Shown one piece after another: positions 10,792 through 21,904 of a DNA stretch of 23,979 nt (its first letter is position 1; every line of letters starts with the position of its first letter). The DNA is from Proteromonas lacertae (taxonomy: Eukaryota > Sar > Bigyra > Opalinata > Proteromonadidae). The translations under genes were made by a program, and so were the position numbers. The stretch is from contig NGBS01000679.1 of assembly GCA_002245135.1 (NCBI GenBank), positions 1 to 23,979 on the forward strand, read 5' to 3'. The notes under the pieces were generated by a model. The model was given only the letters and a program-made list of their open reading frames with translations. It ran no database searches and was not told the origin of the DNA.

Positions 10792-10892
10792 AACAAGTTT
10801 AGCTGAGTCGATGATGTGATTTTTGTTAAAGTAAAATATCCGTTTCAATTTTTATAAAGCCCGCTTTTTTCATCTTGTGAATTTTGATCATT
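10112..10892. promoter_or_regulatory. 781-bp bidirectional promoter region (EF-hand gene left, SEC31 right)
   Basis: The divergent start codons of two intact genes are 781 bp apart. This is much longer than the 70-270 bp gaps typical of the rest of the window, and nearly all the excess is repeat copy 1. The 100 bp between the repeat and the SEC31 ATG end in a short C/T-containing leader (CCCGCTTTTTTCATCTTGTG). No named promoter motif can be called with confidence; the regulatory role is inferred from position. Confidence 0.55.
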
Positions 10893-13731
10893 ATGTCATT
10901 AATAAAACAAATTAAATCATTTGCAATAGTATGTGCTTGGTCCCCCTTTGAATCTCATGCATCCTGCATGGCTTGCGGTGTAAAAGCTGGTGATGGTAGA
11001 GGATTTGATAATGTTGGAGGAGAATTACATTTAATGGATTTGAATATATCTAAAATTGATTCAACACCAACATGTGTCGGTATAGTTAAGGATTCACAGG
11101 TGCTTAAGTCAATTGCTTGGGGAAAGATACCTGAGAGTGTTTGTGGAGATGAATTAGGACTTATTGCAACTGGTGCTATGAATGGTGATATTAAAATATA
11201 CAATCCATCAAGTATTCTCGAAGATCCAACTTCATCATGTGTATGAATAAAATTTCATCTATATTATTCAATAGCTTGCCGAAATAAAACCACATCAAGG
11301 TCCAGTAAACACATTAGACTTCAATCCAAACAATAAAAGTGAAGCATTACTCGCTTCAGGAGGTGCTGATAAGAATGTGTTTGTAACACATGTTAACAAA
11401 CCAACAAAGCAAAGTGATAAACTCACAACTACTACATCAACAGAAATTACATGTGTTGCTTGGAATAGTAAATTCAGTCACATCTTAGGTAATTCTACAT
11501 CCACTGGTGTAGTAACAGTATGGGATATAAGAAGCAAAACACCATGGTGTGAATTAAATGATTCAAAATCATCTTCAATATCACAAATCGCTTGGAATCC
11601 TGAGGAAGGTTTGATATTGGCAACAGCCAGTGATGATGATAATAATCCAGTAATAAAGTTCTACGATCTCAGATCTGGTTTATTTTCCCCAATATTAGAG
11701 TTCCAAGGTCATAGTAAAGGAGTATTATCCTTATCTTGGTGTCCATTCGATACTTCATTTGTTGTGAGTTGTGGTAAAGATAATAAGACATTTTTATGGA
11801 ATACTCGAAGTACTTCACCTATATATGAAATACCAGTGAATCAATCAACTGTTAATAGCAACTCTATTGATCCATTTTCAAGTGCATTAAGTGGTAGAAG
11901 ATATAAAGTTAGTTGGTCACCTTGTATTCCATCATTATTATCATCATGTTCAATGGATAGTACAATTGCTGTTCATAGTGTAAATGGTACAACTGCTAAT
12001 GGATTCAAACAAGCACCTAATTGGTTGAAATGTAATAATAATGTAAAGTTTAGATTTGGAGGAAATTTAGTTTATTTCAATAATAAAAACAATTCTAGAA
12101 TTGTGAAAATAAGAAAAACTACTACTACTAGTTTATTGAAAGAAAAAGATATGAAATTCCAAGAATATTATGAAAGAAATAATCTTAAAGAATATTGTGA
12201 TGAATTAAGAGAGAATAGTAATGATAATAATGAAAAAGATGTTTGGAATTTCTTATGTAGTTTATATGAATCAGATTTAGATAGAAATATATTATTGCAT
12301 TATTTAGGTATTGATTTAAGTGGTAATACTAATATCATAGATGATAGTAATAGTCTAGCAATTGATGAAATGCCAAATAATAATGATAATAGCTATGATA
12401 AAACTATACCAATATTAGCTAGAAAAGCATTAGTAACTTCCAATATCACTGAAAGTACAAGGTATTTAATGGAAATGCAATATTATGCAGATGCATTATT
12501 CCTAGCTTCATTTGATAAAGATTTATTCAGTGAAGTTCAAAAGAAGTATTTAGAATATCGTCAAAGTCCATTATTACAATCATTATATTCATTATCATCA
12601 CAAGATTATGATAGATTTATTGAAGTATGTCCATTAGATGATTGGAAGGAAGCATTCTCATTAATATGTGCTTATGGACAACCAGATCAGTTCTCTCCAT
12701 TATGTAGTAGACTTGGTTCTAAATTAGAGATGAATAATGACTATCATAGTGCATTATTATGTTATTTAAGTGCTTTAGATGTTGAGAATACTATTAAAGT
12801 ATGGTTAAATGATAGTAATGGAAATGAATTATCAGCTGTTCAAGATTTATTAGAGAAGATAATAATTGCATTATATGGTGTAAGATGTCAAAATCCAAGA
12901 GCTACTGTAGTAGATACTGATGTAATAGAATCATGCTTTAGTTTAGCTATGTTATTAGCTGGTGAAGGTTTGACATTCTGTGGTTTGGTATTATCAAGTT
13001 TTTTCCCTGAGTTTATTAGATCTAATCCAATGTATGATATATTTAATCCACAACAACAACAACAACAGTCTCAATATCAATCTAAAGCAATGATGCCACA
13101 AACTACTTATCCTAATCTAAATACAACAGCTCCAGCAGTACCAATACCACAGTATATTCCACCACAACCAATGACTACTAATGTTCGTTACAATACAACA
13201 ACATCATCAACATATCGATCAGAAAAACCAAATAAAACACATTTAGTAAAACCACCAGTAATTTCACTCATATTACCATTACCTAATTTAATACCACCAC
13301 AACCTCAATCAATTATACCACCACAATCTAATATGAATCAATATCAACAAATTCAACCACATCCACATCCACAACCAGTAGTTGAAACACCATCTGGTCC
13401 TCCATTAGAAAATCATACAGTTGAGATGTTAAATGAAACTATTGAAAGTCTTAAAACCTGTGTACAAAATCCAATTGATAAAGGACCTTATACTGAAGGA
13501 TGTAAAGCTATTAATATTCTATATGAGAAAAGTAATAATGGATTGTTAGATGATGTAGTAGTAAATCATTTAGCTAATATCATTACATCTTTAGAAGAAG
13601 GAGATGTTGAGAAAGCAATGAATATATATGCTGATTTGAAGGTAAGTAATGAATGGGACAAACATAAAGACTGGATGAAGGGATTTAAATATATTTTGAT
13701 GCTTTCAAAAAAATATTTCTTTTCACAATAG
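10893..13731 (+). CDS. SEC31: SEC31, COPII outer-coat subunit
   Basis: Sec31 pairs with Sec13 to build the COPII outer cage on ER-exit vesicles and stimulates Sar1 GTP hydrolysis through Sec23. Exon 1 (10893-11240) and exon 2 (11275-13731) are split by a 34-bp intron and give 934 residues ending at TAG, with no frame break. Residues 1 to about 330 form the WD40 propeller, with family-typical text such as AIVCAWSPFES, GAMNGDIKIYNPS, HQGPVNTLDFNPNN, TCVAWNSKFSHILGNS and SCGKDNKTFLWNTRS. A helical ACE1-like region follows (about 370-645), then a Gln/Pro-rich linker with PPQ and IPP runs (about 660-805). The C-terminal SRA1-like helical domain (VEMLNETIESLKTC; DVEKAMNIYADL) closes it. It is shorter than the human and yeast proteins (about 1,220-1,270), mostly through a reduced linker. 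The ATG at 10893 was chosen because it begins directly before the first blade. The gene is bracketed by two nearly identical direct repeats. Confidence 0.97.
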
Positions 13732-13923
13732 ATAATATTATATATAATTGTTAAATTTACATTTTGTTTTTTAAATTGAATAATCCCAAAACATATAGTG
13801 AAAAAACAAAGCATAAAACAGAAATTGGCATGTTATGATAAAAAATAAGGAAATATTTTGTTTAAACAAAAAATAAGGATAGTAACGCACTAAAGGACAG
13901 TCTGGTTTTGATCTGAAAATAAA

Positions 13924-13939
13924 GGGGAAAAGGGGGGGG
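13924..13939 (+). other. G-rich tract GGGGAAAAGGGGGGGG
   Basis: Four Gs, four As and eight Gs stand in a row inside DNA that is otherwise mostly A and T. It is the strongest G run in the window, lying about 190 bp after the SEC31 stop and about 50 bp before repeat copy 2. It could in principle stack as a G-quadruplex or act as a transcript 3'-end or pausing signal; neither is shown. The run length may also be imprecise. Confidence 0.6.
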
Positions 13940-13990
13940 ACAAAATGAGATATCAACCTCCTTTGCCTAACCCAGTTAATGATATATGTT

Positions 13991-14570
13991 ATTTAAAAAT
14001 TTAAATATTTTAAAATCTATTTTGATTTTTTTCGTATATCTCATGTTGTGATGATTAATATACTCCAATAATTATTATACATAATCAATTTACTTGATAG
14101 TATGAATAAATAACGAAATATATATCATAGAAGGTTGTATCCAAAGATTATACCAAATCACTCTATTCTGGTAATAATTTCCTTTTAATGCAGTAATGAA
14201 ACAATGATACACAAACTGAGATATATATATCATCAAATTTATATCATCTTAATAACTTCACAGAAGAACGAGATTAAAATATATGGCGATATAATATGAG
14301 TACTGGATGATGTTATTGTGTGTAGTTATATACAGTTATAACCTTGAATGAAGTAGTTTTATAATTAGTTTTACTGTAGTTAAGCGAATGTATTTGAATA
14401 ACGTAACTCTGTGAAATGATTACAATAGGAACATTCAAATAACGTGGCGAAGTCTATATTCCGAATTTTTCATAAAATAAGAACAATTATTTAATAATTC
14501 TCATAACTCTTGAATGGTATAAATAAAGAAGTGTTAAAGCAGTTGTATTTACTATGATGTTATGTTATAT
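13991..14570. repeat. Long direct repeat, copy 2 (580 bp), between convergent gene ends
   Basis: This is the second copy of the segment at 10110-10791, in direct orientation about 3.9 kb downstream. It lacks a 92-bp block present in copy 1 (one AATAATT here, two flanking the block there) and has a shorter ACAGTTATA stretch. Homology may run about 15 bp further left, into what is exon 1 of the EF-hand gene in copy 1, but no start codon is kept here. Sequences beyond the right-hand end do not match, so SEC31 itself is not duplicated. Confidence 0.9.
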
Positions 14571-14705
14571 TAATAGATTATATCTCCACATAAACATGAT
14601 ATACATTATAAATAATAATATCCAAAGTTATGTTGTTTCTGATGGTAATAGCGAATCCCAATATTTATAAAAACATATTAAATCGTATAATGTAAGCAAC
14701 ACATC

Positions 14706-15502
14706 TTATTGATTGGAATTAGGAGAATCTTCGTCCAGAAGGAAATCTAAATCATCTGGGCTAAATAAAGTGTCGTCACTACTATCAGACATTTCATATG
14801 ATGGTGGTACAAGTAGTGGTGGAACAACAGGACTTGTGTTAAAAGAGAATTCTGGTGGTGGAGATAGTGGAGCGTAGTATAATTCACTATCTATGAAATT
14901 ACTGAATCGTATATCATGTGCTCTAGATCTCAAATAAGTGGGACCTTGAGGCTGTTGTTGATTGTGTGATTGTTGAGATTGATATTGTTCATGTTGTTCT
15001 TGCAATTGATTACTACTATTTTGTGAATGTTCATTCTCACAGTGTTGTATGGTATCCTGTAATGACATAAATCTTGGATGTTGTAAATCCATTATTGTAG
15101 TGGGAGACATACGACGTGGGCTTACTGGTGATTGATGCTTTCTCATAATATTTTTCATGTCTTCTGGATGACACCTTTGAAAGAAAGGGTGAGAAAATGT
15201 GACATTTTGATTCCTATGATGAGGAATTGACTGTTGGTCTACTTTTTTGAAATTATAGTAGTTCAATTGACGTGTGAATGATGTGTAGTTTGAATGCTTG
15301 AAGTATCTCATTAAGACATTTGAAGCAAACTTATTTGGGTCTGTAACTATAAAAGAATCTCCCTATAATGTAATTAGTTATATTATTTTAATACTAAGTC
15401 ATTCCAGTGAATAAGATGTTGTGTCGAAGGATCTTCCACAATTTTGTATAATTTTATTAAAAATTGGGGTACAGATTTTCGAGGACGTGAGGGTGTTTGC
15501 AT
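14706..15502 (-). CDS. Heat-shock transcription factor, short form (254 residues)
   Basis: This is a sequence-specific activator expected to bind nGAAn repeats in the nucleus. Exon 1 starts [20 protein letters not shown]; a 32-bp intron (15363-15394) interrupts the DNA-binding domain exactly where the family reads [14 protein letters not shown]. The domain spans residues about 10-105 with the recognition helix [14 protein letters not shown]. The remainder is Ser/Pro-rich ([12 protein letters not shown]), then Gln/Asn/His-rich (about 140-175), then an acidic, hydrophobic-dotted tail ([19 protein letters not shown]) that looks like an activation domain. I see no clear HR-A/B heptad coiled coil, the usual trimerisation region, and the protein is short for the family. 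The frame is intact and ends at TAA. A less likely alternative is an HSF-like regulator of another process; the DNA-binding domain itself is unmistakable. Confidence 0.93.
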
Positions 15503-16548
15503 TGTATACGATTTAAGTTAACAGAAACGTTGAAATACTCACTTTTTCTTCTTTTATTCTTGAGAATATTTTCGAACCGATATTTTAAATTAAAATACCG
15601 ATTTTCATATCCATAACTATATTTTTCCTTGATATTGCATTTTTTACTTAATTAACTCATAATACATAGTGTGTAAAATAATAGTAGTTGTATTAACAAA
15701 CAATATTGCACCAATGATGTTTAAAATTATTTCAACGCTTTGATATATCACAATTCTTTTCTAAATTACTAAATACAATTGCCATTTAGATCAAGTTGAT
15801 TAATTATGGTTATATTTAAATTGCATTTTATTTGCTCTATTTATGCTGATATATCTAAGTTGAAATATACATAATATTTATTGTTTCCTCTTTTGATTAT
15901 CATTTAAGTGAAATTATGTAGTTTAGAACTTTTTTTACCATTATTAAATACGTTTATAACATATTACTTAGATATATAAAATAACAAATTAAAAATATTA
16001 TTTACAGCAACAGAAAGTTAACTTTATAAGAATCTGAAACGACTATATGTAAAGTGATATTATATCTTGAAAACTTTGTTACATTCTTTTTATGATTTAT
16101 ACTACTTATCAACTATACTGTTTTAATTGAAGAGTGTATTGATTTAGTAAATCATCTTTTTGATTTAGGAAGTCTCTGCTTTATAGTTGTCTAAAATGTA
16201 GTAAATAATCTATTAGATAAACATATACTAAAATATATATGATTTGAACTTTTTATAACCTTCATTATTGTATTTTTAAAAAGAAATATGAATATGGGTA
16301 GATATATAAATACAGTTAATGTTATATATAAAATTGAATTAATTAATGCATAGATGCATTGCACAGACAAGATAAAAACAAAATGTTCTCAACCAACGGT
16401 TATATTATTCTAAGCCCTAAATTGTATTAACAGTTATGTCTAATTTATATTAATTCATGAATTAATTACTCTTAAACAACATATTTTCATTCTTCACAAA
16501 CAAAACCATAATTTTAACTTACGTATTATGAATACTTTTCTTTAAAAC
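15503..16548. other. 1,046-bp gene-free region upstream of the heat-shock factor
   Basis: This is the largest gap in the window, between the heat-shock factor start and the 3' end of the small membrane-protein gene. It is extremely AT-rich, with no ORF of interest, no tRNA and no recognisable ncRNA. Two small palindromes occur: AATGCAT-AG-ATGCATT (16345-16360) and TTAATTCATGAATTAA (16450-16465). It presumably contains the heat-shock factor promoter. Nothing else can be supported. Confidence 0.6.
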
Positions 16549-16832
16549 TTAATTATTTCTAAAAAGACGCAAACTAAACCAAGATAAACCCATCAAGAGC
16601 ATTAATGATGGAATGAATATCAAATGTTCATGTCTAACAACTATAATATACTATAATACCCCATAATTGGATTATTCTGTAGTGCTTGAAATAATTTATT
16701 ATGTGAATGAGGTACAAAATAGATGACTAACCATACAAAACTACTTAAATAATTATAGAACCTATACGATGTGTATATGTATAATATTAGTGCTATTACT
16801 ATGAATAACACTCCATATGATTTGTATTTCAT
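16549..16832 (-). CDS. Possible small two-helix membrane protein, unrecognised
   Basis: From the ATG at 16832 a 63-residue frame begins MKYKSYGVLFIVIALILYIY, a clear hydrophobic helix, followed by SSFVWLVIYFVPHSH. Directly beyond its stop, in another frame, is a second convincing segment, VRHEHLIFIPSLMLLMGLSWFSLRLFRNN, ending at TAA (16549-16551). Removing the 11-bp stretch GTATATTATAG joins the two in frame. It looks like a miniature GT...AG intron but is far shorter than any other here. A single missing base would also join them (giving SILIVVRHEH). The joined protein is about 90 residues with two helices and a basic tail, the general look of a small ER subunit, but I recognise no family. 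A 63-residue single-helix protein is the fallback. Confidence 0.42.
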
Positions 16833-16996
16833 TTCCTTTATCTCTAAAAACGCAAAACAAAAATAATGAAACGACTATAATTTTGGAATTACATTCTTAA
16901 AACAAAAACAAAAACAAAAACACATCAATATATATATATTTCATTAATAATAATTAAAACTTAAATAATATAATATTATAATCACTTTTTTATTTC

Positions 16997-19900
16997 TCAT
17001 GTCGAAATCTCCAACACATCCCAATTTAATGCTTTGTATGTAGGGCAATTACGTTTTGTACCCCATACTGCATGTGAAGAACGATTTATATTTGGTTCTA
17101 ATACCTCTTTATAAGATTGTAGTATTTCTTCTTTAGTACAAGAAATTATCTGCTGTTTTTGCTTTTCTAATAATTCTGGAGTTTCACAGAATAATAATTC
17201 TCTCAATCCTTTATATTGTGGCACATATTGTTGATCGATTGTTCCTATCAATACTAATTTGGCATCATTCATATCTTCTTGATTAAATTTACCTTCACTA
17301 ATCCATTTCATTGCTGATTCATACTTCTGGATTGATAATAAAGGAGATGGGTCAGACATAGAGCTCATACACCATAATCCATCTCTAATACCACAAGAAG
17401 TACCATAAGCACCTTGATTCTCTCGAATTTCACTATGTAAATAATTACTATTCACTATTTCACCTAATAATGATAAGATTATATAATTAGGATTGGATCT
17501 TGAAACACATTGCATATTTCGAACAGTTGTACAAACTGGACGATTATGACCAAAGAAAGTATTTGTATATTTTATTTCTTTATTTTGATTCGTTAAAAAA
17601 TGATCTACTTTGGTTTTCATTGGTAAATTTGAGAATAAATCAGTCATACATTTAGCTATATTCTGATCATCATTTTGGTTATTATTATTAACACATAATA
17701 ATTCAATATCTTGAGAATTGAAAATATGATGATGTATTTCATATAACTTATCACGAATCTTCTTCAAATTCTTTTCATCTGAGGAGGAACAACATGATAA
17801 CTCTCTTGTAAATTTCACTTGACTAAATCCATCTAATTGTTCTTTCAGTTGATATTGATCACCAAATTTTGATGCACAATAGGAGAATGTATATTGATCA
17901 GATGTATCTGATATTGAATTACTTAATGCAATTACTGATGAATCAACTAAGAATTTCAACCTCTGTAAATTATCAAATGATGGTTTTTCAATCAACTTTT
18001 GGTAATTCTCCATTGCTGGTTGTATATTCTTTGATAAACAACTTGTACTGAATAATACAGATAGATTGTATTTATCATTATCATCTAAATTAAATCGAAC
18101 AAATGGATCATGTATATAACCACTACAGTATAAATCCTGTAAAACTGAATATTTGTCATATGGAACATCCTTTGTTCCCATTGCACCAAGTGCTTGACAA
18201 TATAATGGTAAATATAAATATAAATCTTTAGGTAAAGCATTACAATTAATTATATACTTAATATAGTCAATACTGTTAGTTTGTGTATGTATAATATTCA
18301 ATGGTATATTTACATTTTTTACTGTTATTGATTTCTTTGTTAGTTTATCTCTTGGACATTCTGTTGTTGATATATCTGATAAGTTTAATCTTGGCAATAA
18401 CTCTCGTCTTGGAGGTATTTTGTGTCTACTTTCTATCTTTTCATTTATCTCTATACATTTCTTTATTTTGTCAGGTGATGATAATAATCTAACTTTTTTA
18501 CATTTCTTTATTTCACCACTGTTCTATTTATATAATAATAATAATAATAATAAACTATATATATATATATATACTATTTGGTTATAATAATTATCATCAG
18601 GAACCATTGTAAGATTCAAAGTATGATTATTCTGTAATAATTCACAATAAATATATTTATTTAATAGTTTATTATGAGGTTTCTTTAAATCTTCTCTTAT
18701 TCTATTCAATATTTCAAACTGCTGTAATGGGCTGAATATATCTAATCGATAAGTCCAAAATTTTGACATTTGTGAATAAATATTTTCATTAAATGACTGA
18801 ATTGTTCTAGAATCTAATTCTATTCGATTTAATGCACTTTCTATTTGTTGAGGATTAAATCCTCTCTTTACCACCTTTTTTAAAGTTAATTTTATTGTAT
18901 TTTCTACATCTTGCAATTGTTTCTCTGTTATTCCTGTCAAAAATATACGAAAGGATGATTCTAAAAAGTCATCATTTGCACCACTGTTATTAGCTATATC
19001 TTTCACTTTGTTTGTTTCAACTAGAGTTTTATAAAACGGTGTATTAGGTCCTTGTAATAATAATAATGATAATAAATGCATTATATTACAACTATATTGA
19101 TCAGAAGCATCATTAGTCAAAGATGCTCTACAGAATTGTAATTCTCTTTCTCTATCAACTAACAATGGATCTAGTGGACAAGACATCCACTCAGTCCTTT
19201 CGTTTCTCCATCTTTTCACACGATTGATGGATATTTTATATGATTCAGGGTTGAATTTAAATGAAGGTAATATATACTCGCCTAAATACTTCATATGAAA
19301 TAATGGTGATATATCTCCTGATGTATAGAATAAACAATTACTTGGATGATAATGTGATTTCCAGTAATCTTTGAGTGTTTGTAATGTTAGTTCAGGTATT
19401 TGATCTGGATCACCACCAAAGGTAAAAGCATACGGTGTTTTCTGGTATAATTTTTGAGCTAATTTTGATTCAATGAAATTCTCAGGATGATATAAATATT
19501 CTTTCATTTCATTAAATACTATACCTGTTATTTGAAAATCACTTTGTGGGTTCTTATTGTCGACTAATGAATATCTATAACCTTCTTGAGCAAAATCTAT
19601 TGGGTTTAAATTGGGATGAAAAACAGCATCACAATAGATTGCCATTAAATTAGCAAAATCAATTGGTACAGATGTTGCAAATGGATAAGCAGTTCTATCA
19701 CAGTAGGTAGAAGCATTCATATATGTATTCACACTATTTTTACGCATTAATGTAAATACATCACCTCCTACGGTATAGTTTTTTGAACCTGATAAAACTA
19801 AATGTTCTAGTATGTGAGTTAAACCAGTTGAATTAATTGGAGGTGTTCTAAATACTACACTAAAAAAATTAGTTATGTCAGGTGTATCGATATGGATGTA

Positions 19901-20140
19901 TTCTGCTTTGGTTTCTTCATGAATGAAATGATATGCTGTCATATTTAATTCTGGAACGTTCTTTATAGCTTTACAACAAAACCCACTTATTTTTTCATCT
20001 ACATTTATCGGGATGGGTAATCTATTAACTCCTCTTAGTGTTTTCTTTGAATAACTATTCAAATAATATACCAAAATAAAATACATCTGTCTAGCGATTT
20101 GATGAGGTAATAAATTTGATGTAGTTATTCCTCTCTTCAT
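16997..20140 (-). CDS. Presequence protease (PreP / Cym1 / PITRM1), M16C metallopeptidase
   Basis: PreP is a zinc metallopeptidase of the mitochondrial matrix that destroys cleaved targeting peptides and other short peptides. Two exons, 20140-18575 and 18523-16997, give 1,030 residues, close to human PITRM1 (1,037), with no frame break. The inverted zinc motif is HILEH (residues 109-113), followed by MNASTYCDRTAYPFAT and a distal Glu in FAQEGYRYS (about 186). Other family text is GIVFNEMKEYLYHP, GGDPDQIPELT, KSHYHPSNCLFYTSGD and, in the C-terminal half, ENQGAYGTSCGIRDGLWCMSSMSDPSP. The 51-bp intron (18524-18574) is made of AT and TTA microsatellites and falls in the hinge that joins the two enzyme halves. 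The chosen start gives a basic, Ser/Thr-containing N-terminus (MKRGITTSNLLPHQIARQMY) that could serve as a targeting peptide; an upstream exon cannot be excluded. It is divergent from the CSA-like gene, 267 bp apart. Confidence 0.96.
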
Positions 20141-20407
20141 AATTGGTGAAACAACTGATCTAGAAACACTAAAAAATATATATATGCACGTAGTTATACG
20201 AACATTTATATATAGATCGTATATGACTACCTAAATTCATTATATATCTAGATATAAAAAAAAGAATTTGAAAGAAATCTCAAAACTCAGATCTTGATAA
20301 TACTAAAAACACATGTTTTTCATTTCAAATGATTGATTCAACCATAGCTGTATGTATTTTTGTAACATACTATAAATAATCATATCATTTCTTTTGTTTA
20401 ACTATAA
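20141..20407. promoter_or_regulatory. 267-bp divergent promoter region (PreP / CSA-like gene)
   Basis: This AT-rich gap lies between two divergent start codons. On the minus strand a possible splice acceptor (TTTTTTAG, about 20170-20180) with open frame up to the PreP ATG hints at an extra 5' exon of PreP, but no upstream ATG joins in frame cleanly. No defined promoter motif is visible. Confidence 0.4.
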
Positions 20408-21796
20408 ATGAGCTCAAAAATTAATACAATGTTAAGTAGGCTTGGATTCTCCCCAAGTTTAACACTTATTTAAAATCATTTTTATGCTTCATCTATTGAA
20501 TTTAAGTCTACATATGAGGAATATCAGCAGTATTATGGTGTGTATATTAAAAATAGAGCATACAAATACTATTTCTCCAAAGAATTTAGAAAATTGGAAT
20601 TTACAGGTGTGATGTTTAAAAAACCATTTAGTGATGATGCAAAAGTGATTAATTTGGATTATACAGATAACCAATAGTATTATATAATCTTATTTAGTGA
20701 ATAGTCTATTGTGTGGTTATTCAAATTCAGGTATGTCATTATTTGATGTAAATTATCCCAAAAAATGTATTGTTAAATCAAAGAAAACAAAAGTGAAAGG
20801 ATGGATTTCTTCAATAGACTGGTATCATGTTGATACTGGTATGTTCGTAACAGGCTCATCAGATAAAACTTTAAAAATATGGGATACAAATGAATTTGCT
20901 GTAGCTGAAGAAATTAAATTCTATCATCCAATATTAGATGTGAAATTTGGTAATATACCCAATAATTCACTGATTAGTGGTATATATATCACATATTAAT
21001 TCATTTTTTTTTTAAATAGTAATAACTGATGATAAGGTATTAGATCTTGTAGATGTTCGAATTAGCAGAAAATTTAGACAATTCGTTGGTCATGAGAGAT
21101 GTTTGAGATGCCAATCTTGGTCACCTATAAATCCAAACATCATTTGTACAGCTGGTGAAGATTGTACCATTAGAGTGTGGGATATTAGAAAACCAGGAAA
21201 TATAAGTCAATTATATATATTTAACCAACATTTATACACACCATTAGATAAATCATTCTATAAGCGTGATGAAGGATATAATCAAAGAATATTAAAAACG
21301 AATAACAAATCTCACAGTTCATCCATTAATAAAATACTAATATCAACTGATGGACATATATTATATAGTATTAATAATACTGGAACAGAAATACATAAAT
21401 GGGATTTATACAGTGGAAATAGAATTGATATAATTTATCCAAAAGTTGTAATTGATAGTGTTATTCAGGAATATTATGGAATACCATTAGATATGATTAA
21501 TAATTATGATAATGATGATTATATAGTGATTGGAAGTCATTCTATTATTAGAATTATTAATTTGAATAATCCAAATGATGAAATACAGTTGAAAGGACAT
21601 ATGGGATCTGTTAATTCTATTGCAGTAAGGCAAAATCATTGTGAAATGTATTTATAATGTTTGTTTTTTATTATTGAATAGATATTCTTCTGCATTTGAT
21701 AATATGATTTTGAAATGGTCTCCAAAGTTAAATGATGAAGATGATACAGAAGAAGAGAAGAAAAAAAAGAAGAAGAAGATTAATGAGAAGATTTAA
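20408..21796 (+). CDS. CSA / ERCC8-like WD40 protein (transcription-coupled repair)
   Basis: CSA is the WD40 substrate receptor of a DDB1-CUL4 ubiquitin ligase acting on stalled RNA polymerase II in transcription-coupled repair. The best match is SIDWYHVDTGMFVTGSSDKTLKIWDT, nearly the family's WYPHDTGMF...DKTLKVWDTN. Further blades are QSWSPINPNIICTAGEDCTIRVWDIRK, SINKILISTDGHILYSI with HKWDLYSGNR, IQLKGHMGSVNSIAV and CEIYSSAFDNMILKWSP. Introns at 20980-21019 (40 bp) and 21648-21681 (34 bp) restore the frame. The N-terminal part (LGFSPSLTL..., SKEFRKLEFTGVMF, AKVINLDYTDNQ) has an in-frame stop near 20471 and a one-base mismatch at the junction near 20673-20694. The first exon boundary is therefore uncertain. 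The C-terminus is unusual: DEDDTEEEKKKKKKKINEKI, charged and Lys-rich. The ATG at 20408 is provisional. Confidence 0.85.
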
Positions 21797-21904
21797 ATTC
21801 ATAAAATCGATATATGTGATTAAATAAATGTAAAATAGATATATAAGCTTGAATGTTTAGTTTGATTTTTTTTGTGAAACGGTTTGATTTAAGAATTTGT
21901 GTTT

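Larger units (their letters stand above)
13732..14705. other. 974-bp convergent intergenic region (SEC31 / heat-shock factor)
   Basis: Both genes end here, so a normal gap in this compact genome would be about 100-150 bp. Instead there are about 150 bp of AT-rich SEC31 3' sequence, a short less AT-rich stretch (13880-13975) with an unusual G-run, the second copy of the long direct repeat (13991-14570), and about 135 bp of heat-shock-factor 3' sequence. No coding sequence or RNA gene is visible. Confidence 0.7.

Noticed and set aside
10955-11203. 82-residue minus-strand frame inside SEC31 exon 1, and other antisense frames at 1082-1483, 13566-13956, 17869-18051, 18301-18492 and 23426-23719
   Set aside because: They are shadows of well-supported genes or low-complexity AT-rich frames without family-like sequence.
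13985-14568. TATGTTAT on both sides of repeat copy 2 as a target-site duplication
   Set aside because: The right-hand TATGTTAT is also inside copy 1, so it belongs to the repeat and is not a duplicated target.
10110-14570. The two repeats as LTRs of an element enclosing SEC31
   Set aside because: There are no TG...CA ends, primer-binding site or polyprotein; the interior is a clean host gene.
15541-15600. TTCTTGAGAATATTTTCGAA upstream of the heat-shock factor as an autoregulatory site
   Set aside because: The TTC/GAA units are not in the required 5-bp phase and two are imperfect.
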